DNA from: Lepturacanthus savala | Lineage: Eukaryota; Chordata; Actinopteri; Scombriformes; Trichiuridae | Length of the DNA stretch: 64,000 nucleotides | NCBI GenBank assembly: GCA_030544235.1 | Contig: CM060465.1 | Coordinates: forward strand, 29,270,988-29,334,987 | Reading direction: 5' to 3' | Shown here: piece by piece, positions 60,501-64,000 of the stretch | How the letters are laid out: each line of letters starts with the position of its first letter | How positions within the stretch are numbered: position 1 is the stretch's first letter | Program-made: the position numbers and the translations under genes | The notes under the pieces: model-generated | The model's input: the letters and a program-made list of their open reading frames with translations, nothing else | The model's database searches: none | Told to the model about the DNA's origin: nothing

Positions 60501-63405
60501 GGGTCGGTTTTATACACAGTAGGTACAGAACTCCACAAAAATAAAATAAAATGCCAGTGAATTATCGCTGTTTGACAAAGATATCTACTGGTGGAAGTAT
60601 TCAGATCCTTCGCTTAAGTAAAAGTACTAATAGTACAGCATAAAAATACTCCATTACAAGTAAAAATCCTACATTTAAAATCCCACTGAGAATCATTTCC
60701 AGTTAAATTTACTTAAAGTATTACAAGTGAAAGTACTTTGCAGAAAACGGGGCTGAATCAGTCCACAGGCAGTTTGTTATTCTATCTTCAGATCACAAGA
60801 TTAATCTGCGGGGCTGTGAGATGGAAAACAAGCTCTGATACTAGATTCAGAATTTATTTTTAAGAATTCGATAAGAACCAAAAACAAGAACAACTACACA
60901 CTGATCTTATGTGAAGTTTAGAAACTGCTGGTTTAATCTTAAATAATGCAGCAGAAGTTACAAGTTTATATTATTTCCAGGTTAAAAAGATGAAAAGTAA
61001 CTAAAACTGTTAGATAGCTGTACTGAAGTATAAAGTACAGTGTATAGAACTACAAACTCAAATTGTACAATAGCCACTGCTGCATAAGAGGAGCACAAAC
61101 TAGCAAATCCAGTTTGTATGTGGGTTACCTTCTGCCTGGTGTGGTCCGGCAGGCTGGGACAGGGTCCAAACACCGGCCCGTGGTCCTTGACGGTGAGACG
61201 CTCCAGCTTGGCCCTGAGAGCCTGCTCCTCCTCCGACACCATACGGTATGTTCCGCTCTGTTGGAGGGTCAGTGTTAAACAAATCATTCCTGGGATCAGG
61301 AGGCAGGAACACACGGTACAGCTCGGTCGTGTTATGAGTCAGTTACAGCTGTTTTATACCAGCGGTTCTACTGTTTCACATCAAAGACCCTTAAACTCCC
61401 AGATTTGTGCTTTAAGATGTTTTATAAAAGAAATTATCAGAAATTATGGAGGACTGAAGCTGCCATAATCAAGAATATACCAGTAACCAGTCCATATTTA
61501 TTTAATATTCCATTTAATTAATTCATGAATTAATTTGTGTATTATTTCAGTGTTGATTTTCCATTGTATTTATTAATGTTTAATGTATTTATTTAATCAT
61601 TCATTTACCCCATTCATTTTCACCTCAATATATAAAACGGAAAACAAAATTAGAAATTAAATACATTCATGTGCAAAGGGAAATAAATACTACGAAATAT
61701 ATATTTTTAATTTATTTTAAATTATACCAGTCCTCTATATAAACGGTCCTACATTCAGCCAGTGTGGATTTATAGTGAAAATAAATTATTCTCCTTTTTT
61801 TCTGTGGACGCCCTGATGCGTCTTTAAAGGACCCCTGGGGGGTCCCCGGACCTCACTTTGAGAATCACTGCTTCATAAAATGCTTTACAAAAAGTTATGT
61901 GCAATCTAGAGTACATTTTCCTTCCATTGTTGTATTTTTAATGGAACAAATGGTGCAAACATTTTGCAGATTCCTCTAAAAATGCAATTTTTTTGTCATT
62001 AATTAGCCTAATACTATTCGATGCCTTAGATCCAACAGATACAGTAAAATAGTTCTGATACTTAAAACTTAAAACTAATTATTATAGAAAAAGCATTTTT
62101 TTTCTATTTAACAAAAGAAGCAAACGTTCTTAGACATTGAATGTTGTCTGAACACAGGCTGCCGTATTATAATAAGTCTTAAAATGATAGAATTATAGTA
62201 TAAATGATCTGATTGATGAATAGAAATTCTTAAAATAACAGGAGTCATGAGAAAAGCAGCGGTGACTCACATGATACATTCTGGCTGAAACCTTTCAGCA
62301 GGTCGTCTGCTCCCGGCCACACCTCAACACCTCAGTACTGTTTCCACAGTGGAATTAATATCATTAATAATGGATTAAGTCCATGTCGCTGTGGCAGTGA
62401 CAGGGTATTCTGGATGTTGGTTCAGGACTCAGACCAGTAGGACTAGAACAGCGGTTCTCAAAGTGGGGTCTGGGGACCCTCAGGAGTCCTTGAGGGGATG
62501 TCAGGGGGTCCCCAGAAATGAAGGGAATAATTTGTTTTTACTCTAATTCCATCCATACGTAACAAAATGACAGTCTTTACAACCATTATTTCTTATTATG
62601 TTCCCTTTGCACATGAATTTAGTTAATTTCAACATTTTCCATATTGATATATTAATTATATTACATATTGAAGTGAACAAATACATAAATACTTTAAAGT
62701 AAATCAATTAATAAAATGGAAAATAAAAACAAAAATTGCAAATACATTTATTTTATGAATTAATTAAATGGAAAATTAACTAAATATGGACATTTACTGA
62801 TATATTTATGTACTGGGTCATTTATTTATTTATTTTTGATTATGACAGTTTCAGTCCTCTATATTTTGGCCTCGGGTTTTCTACACTTTCTGTTATAAAA
62901 CATCTTAAAGCACCAAATTTATGAGATGGGCTGTGGAAAACCACACACACTCCCTATTACCGATTGGTTTTATTGTTGCATGTTGCTTTGGGTAAACTTT
63001 CTGTGCTAATATAATTCTCCCACAAGCCTTAGTTATGCTGTGTAAAGTTTAAAACAAGTTTAATCCACACACAAATGCCTGTCCACCATTAGTGCAGGAA
63101 TATAATCAATAGGCCTCAGTGTTTGGTTAATCTGCCTCACATGAATCCAGCAAAGCCTGTAAATACTACTAGTAGACCTGGTGCAGGGATTAGCCACTAA
63201 GGCTACAGTAGATGATGATGATGGCATCCGTAACAATAGGCTTTCTGAAGAAATGTTGAGCTGCGGTTGAGAAAGTTGTGAGGAGTATTACTTAATCACA
63301 GGAGAAATGTTAATATCAATTCTTCTTCTCCTTTTCCTCTTGGCACAATCTCTCCAGACCAGGTTGAAATGGGTAGAAAGGGAATGTACTCACGACAACA
63401 GCCAT
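57431..63405 (-). CDS. rlbp1: rlbp1: cellular retinaldehyde-binding protein (CRALBP)
   Basis: Seven coding exons join in frame: 63405-63394, 61257-61129, 60483-60279, 59535-59357, 59242-59084, 58396-58286, 57559-57431 (924 nt, 307 aa). The protein has an N-terminal segment with KDHGPVFGP, a CRAL-TRIO N domain (about 60-110) and a CRAL-TRIO lipid-binding domain (about 130-290). CRALBP carries 11-cis-retinol and retinal in retinal pigment epithelium and Mueller glia during the visual cycle. From Arg151 to Arg234 the numbering coincides with the human protein: Phe161, Trp166, Tyr180 and Glu202 of the retinoid pocket are present, and Arg151, Met226 and Arg234, sites of human retinal-disease substitutions, are intact. 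The C-terminus stops at AAKLFD, about ten residues short of human. The rlbp1a or b paralogue is undecided. Confidence 0.95.
58060..58120 (+). mobile_element. LINE tail remnant in rlbp1 intron 6
   Basis: CTTATAAAGCACTTTGTAAG followed by AAAAAGTGCATTATGAATAA, a LINE-type 3' tail. The rest of rlbp1 intron 6 (57560-58285) shows nothing recognisable. Confidence 0.5.
58286..58396 (-). CDS. rlbp1: rlbp1 coding exon 6
   Basis: A 111-nt phase 0-0 exon encoding DSFPARFKAVHFIHQPWYF through YNVVKPLMKGKLLER. It contains Arg234, the residue altered in human Bothnia dystrophy (R234W). Confidence 0.96.
58530..59030. mobile_element. AT-rich palindromic repeat, copy in rlbp1 intron 5
   Basis: Shares GAAACTGCCATAATAAAAAT, CCTCAATATATTAAATGG, GGAAATAAATACTACTAAAT and CAGTCCTCTATACAAATGG with the copy at 61436-61765, in the same order. 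The ends are related inverted sequences (GGACTGAAACTG and CAGTCCTC). It fills most of this intron. Confidence 0.7.
59084..59242 (-). CDS. rlbp1: rlbp1 coding exon 5 (retinoid pocket)
   Basis: A 159-nt phase 0-0 exon encoding ILRAYCVILEKLLENEETQ, then FCIIENFKGFTMQQASG and KKMVDMLQ. It contains Tyr180, Glu202, Lys222 and Met226. Confidence 0.96.
59357..59535 (-). CDS. rlbp1: rlbp1 coding exon 4
   Basis: A 179-nt exon (phase 1 to 0) encoding YVRFRKDYPELFENLTPEAV through SRDKYGRVVLLFNIENW to ITFDE. It contains Arg151, Phe161 and Trp166. The donor GTGCGG is off consensus at +3 to +5. Confidence 0.95.
59735..59985. repeat. dispersed repeat in rlbp1 intron 3
   Basis: It begins CAGTAGGGCTGCAACTAACC-ATTATTTTGAT, a very common fish repeat start. 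It continues with the block also seen at 47030-47155 in abhd2. Confidence 0.65.
60279..60483 (-). CDS. rlbp1: rlbp1 coding exon 3 (CRAL-TRIO N)
   Basis: A 205-nt exon (phase 0 to 1) encoding AKDELNETDDKRESAVKEL through MLVRFIRARKYDVPRAFELM, the helical CRAL-TRIO N domain. The donor is GTACGT. Confidence 0.95.
60587..61050. mobile_element. CAGTGGTGGA-type element, inverted copy in rlbp1 intron 2
   Basis: ACTGGTGGAAGTATTCAGAT, then CTTAAGTAAAAGTACTAATA, is the opposite-end sequence of the element at 34604-35272. AAGTATAAAGTACAGTG near 61027 marks the far side. It is diverged and noncoding. Confidence 0.65.
61129..61257 (-). CDS. rlbp1: rlbp1 coding exon 2
   Basis: A 129-nt phase 0-0 exon encoding SGTYRMVSEEEQALRAKLER through KDHGPVFGPC to TRQK. 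The acceptor is CCAACAG and the donor GTAACC. Confidence 0.94.
61360..61870. mobile_element. CAGYGGTTC element with nested AT-rich repeat (rlbp1 intron 1)
   Basis: It starts CAGCGGTTCTACTG then ATCAAAGACCC, and ends GGGGTCCCCGGACCTCACTT-TGAGAATCACTG. Between these lies a copy of the AT-rich palindromic repeat (about 61436-61765). It runs in the same direction as the copy at 20994. Confidence 0.7.
62449..62945. mobile_element. second CAGYGGTTC element, inverted (rlbp1 intron 1)
   Basis: It starts CAGCGGTTCTCAAAGTGGGG-TCTGGGGACC, so it is in the opposite direction to the copy at 61360. It also carries the AT-rich module (about 62590-62865, ending ATGACAGTTTCAGTCCTCTA). The right boundary is approximate. 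Confidence 0.65.
63394..63405 (-). CDS. rlbp1: rlbp1 coding exon 1 (MAVV)
   Basis: Only four codons, ATG GCT GTT GTC, before GTGAGT. Exon 2 begins SGTYRMVSEEEQ without its own good start, and human CRALBP begins with a similarly short lead before GTFRMV. The same exon probably starts at 63437 after a CTCCAG acceptor, so a further 5' noncoding exon is likely outside or at the edge of the window. Confidence 0.8.
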
Positions 63406-63464
63406 GTCTTCTGCTCTTCAGATCAGCTTTGTACAGTCTGGAGGAGAATGAAATGGTGAAAGGT

Positions 63465-63545
63465 AAGTGGGCTGCGTTTGTATAGCGCCTTTCTAGTCTT
63501 CTGACTGCTCAAAGCGCTTTAGGGAATTTGTGATTCACATGAATC
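63465..63545. repeat. dispersed fish repeat fragment
   Basis: TTTGTATAGCGCCTTTCTAG then TGCTCAAAGCGCTTTAGGGA, a short piece of a well-known fish interspersed repeat. It lies just upstream of the probable rlbp1 5' exon (63437). Confidence 0.6.
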
Positions 63546-63820
63546 CTGCCAAAAACAATTGCCTCTGTACTCCACATTAATCCCCCTTCATCCCACCCTC
63601 TCTGCTATCACAGGGTACTTTGATTGTTCTATATTTAGCGTTTGCCCATTCCTCGATGCTTTGTCAAGAGATTTAAGGTCAAAAGTCCACTGGTTTAATA
63701 ATCCAGTTCATGTTCAATGTATCGTTCTGATCAATTCTGTAACGTTCCCTTAAATCCACTTATATTAAATCTACTACATTTAAACTAGATCAGACGTGTA
63801 TTTCACCCTGTATGTGCAGT

Positions 63821-63822
<2 letters not shown>

Positions 63823-63870
<48 letters not shown>
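63823..63870. repeat. (AC)24 microsatellite
   Basis: An uninterrupted AC tract of 48 bp upstream of rlbp1. Confidence 0.97.
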
Positions 63871-63872
<2 letters not shown>

Positions 63873-64000
63873 AAATGGTGTTTCTTCTCAATCATTATTA
63901 GTAATATCAAAATGGGAACTTTTAATTATTTCTCTAAAATTCTGAACAAATAGGAAAAAACACTTCTGTAAATAACATCCCTAACTTATTTTGAGTGTAG

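Noticed and set aside
63578..63704. Two TAATCC motifs (CRX/OTX type) upstream of rlbp1
   Set aside because: Six-base motifs are frequent by chance, and a probable acceptor at 63438 implies the real promoter is farther upstream, so these may lie in an intron.

Overview
The window is vertebrate nuclear DNA, almost certainly from a teleost fish and probably a percomorph-type ray-finned fish. The evidence is multi-exon genes with GT-AG introns, long AT-rich introns, and several dispersed repeat types common in fish genomes: a Tc1-like transposase fossil, hAT-like elements with 8-bp duplications, tRNA-derived SINEs and LINE 3' tails. No prokaryotic features, CRISPR arrays or operons are present. 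The species cannot be named from the sequence alone.

Three protein-coding genes can be assembled exon by exon with consistent splice phases. (1) An mfge8-type gene lies on the minus strand (13828-34061, ten coding exons, 468 aa): signal peptide, three EGF domains with an RGD in the second, and two discoidin (F5/8 type C) domains. (2) abhd2 lies on the plus strand (43387-54361, nine coding exons, 438 aa): a single-pass membrane alpha/beta hydrolase with an intact Ser-Asp-His triad. (3) rlbp1 lies on the minus strand (57431-63405, seven coding exons, 307 aa): the CRAL-TRIO retinoid carrier of retina and pigment epithelium. The order MFGE8-ABHD2-RLBP1 matches the block on human 15q26, which supports the identifications. 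mfge8 and abhd2 are divergent, separated by about 9 kb; abhd2 and rlbp1 converge tail to tail, with candidate poly(A) signals about 90 bp apart.

Layout: 1-13.5 kb has no recognisable gene and holds a Tc1 transposase relic, a palindromic MITE, a 31-bp minisatellite and a tRNA-like SINE. 13.5-34.3 kb is mfge8 with two very long introns. 34.3-43.3 kb is intergenic to 5'-noncoding, with two transposon-like elements, a CpG-rich presumptive abhd2 promoter and a (TA)51 tract. 43.3-56.5 kb is abhd2 with its likely 3'UTR. 56.5-63.4 kb is rlbp1, whose introns are largely transposon-derived.

The three genes do not form a pathway; they are linked by old synteny. mfge8 is secreted and bridges integrins to phosphatidylserine, abhd2 is a membrane lipase, and rlbp1 carries 11-cis retinoid. 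I found no previously undescribed biological system. The points most worth a second look are gene-structure oddities (three EGF modules, exon-level duplication of the discoidin domains, a shortened CRALBP C-terminus), the minisatellite, several short hairpins, and the nested and inverted transposon pairs.
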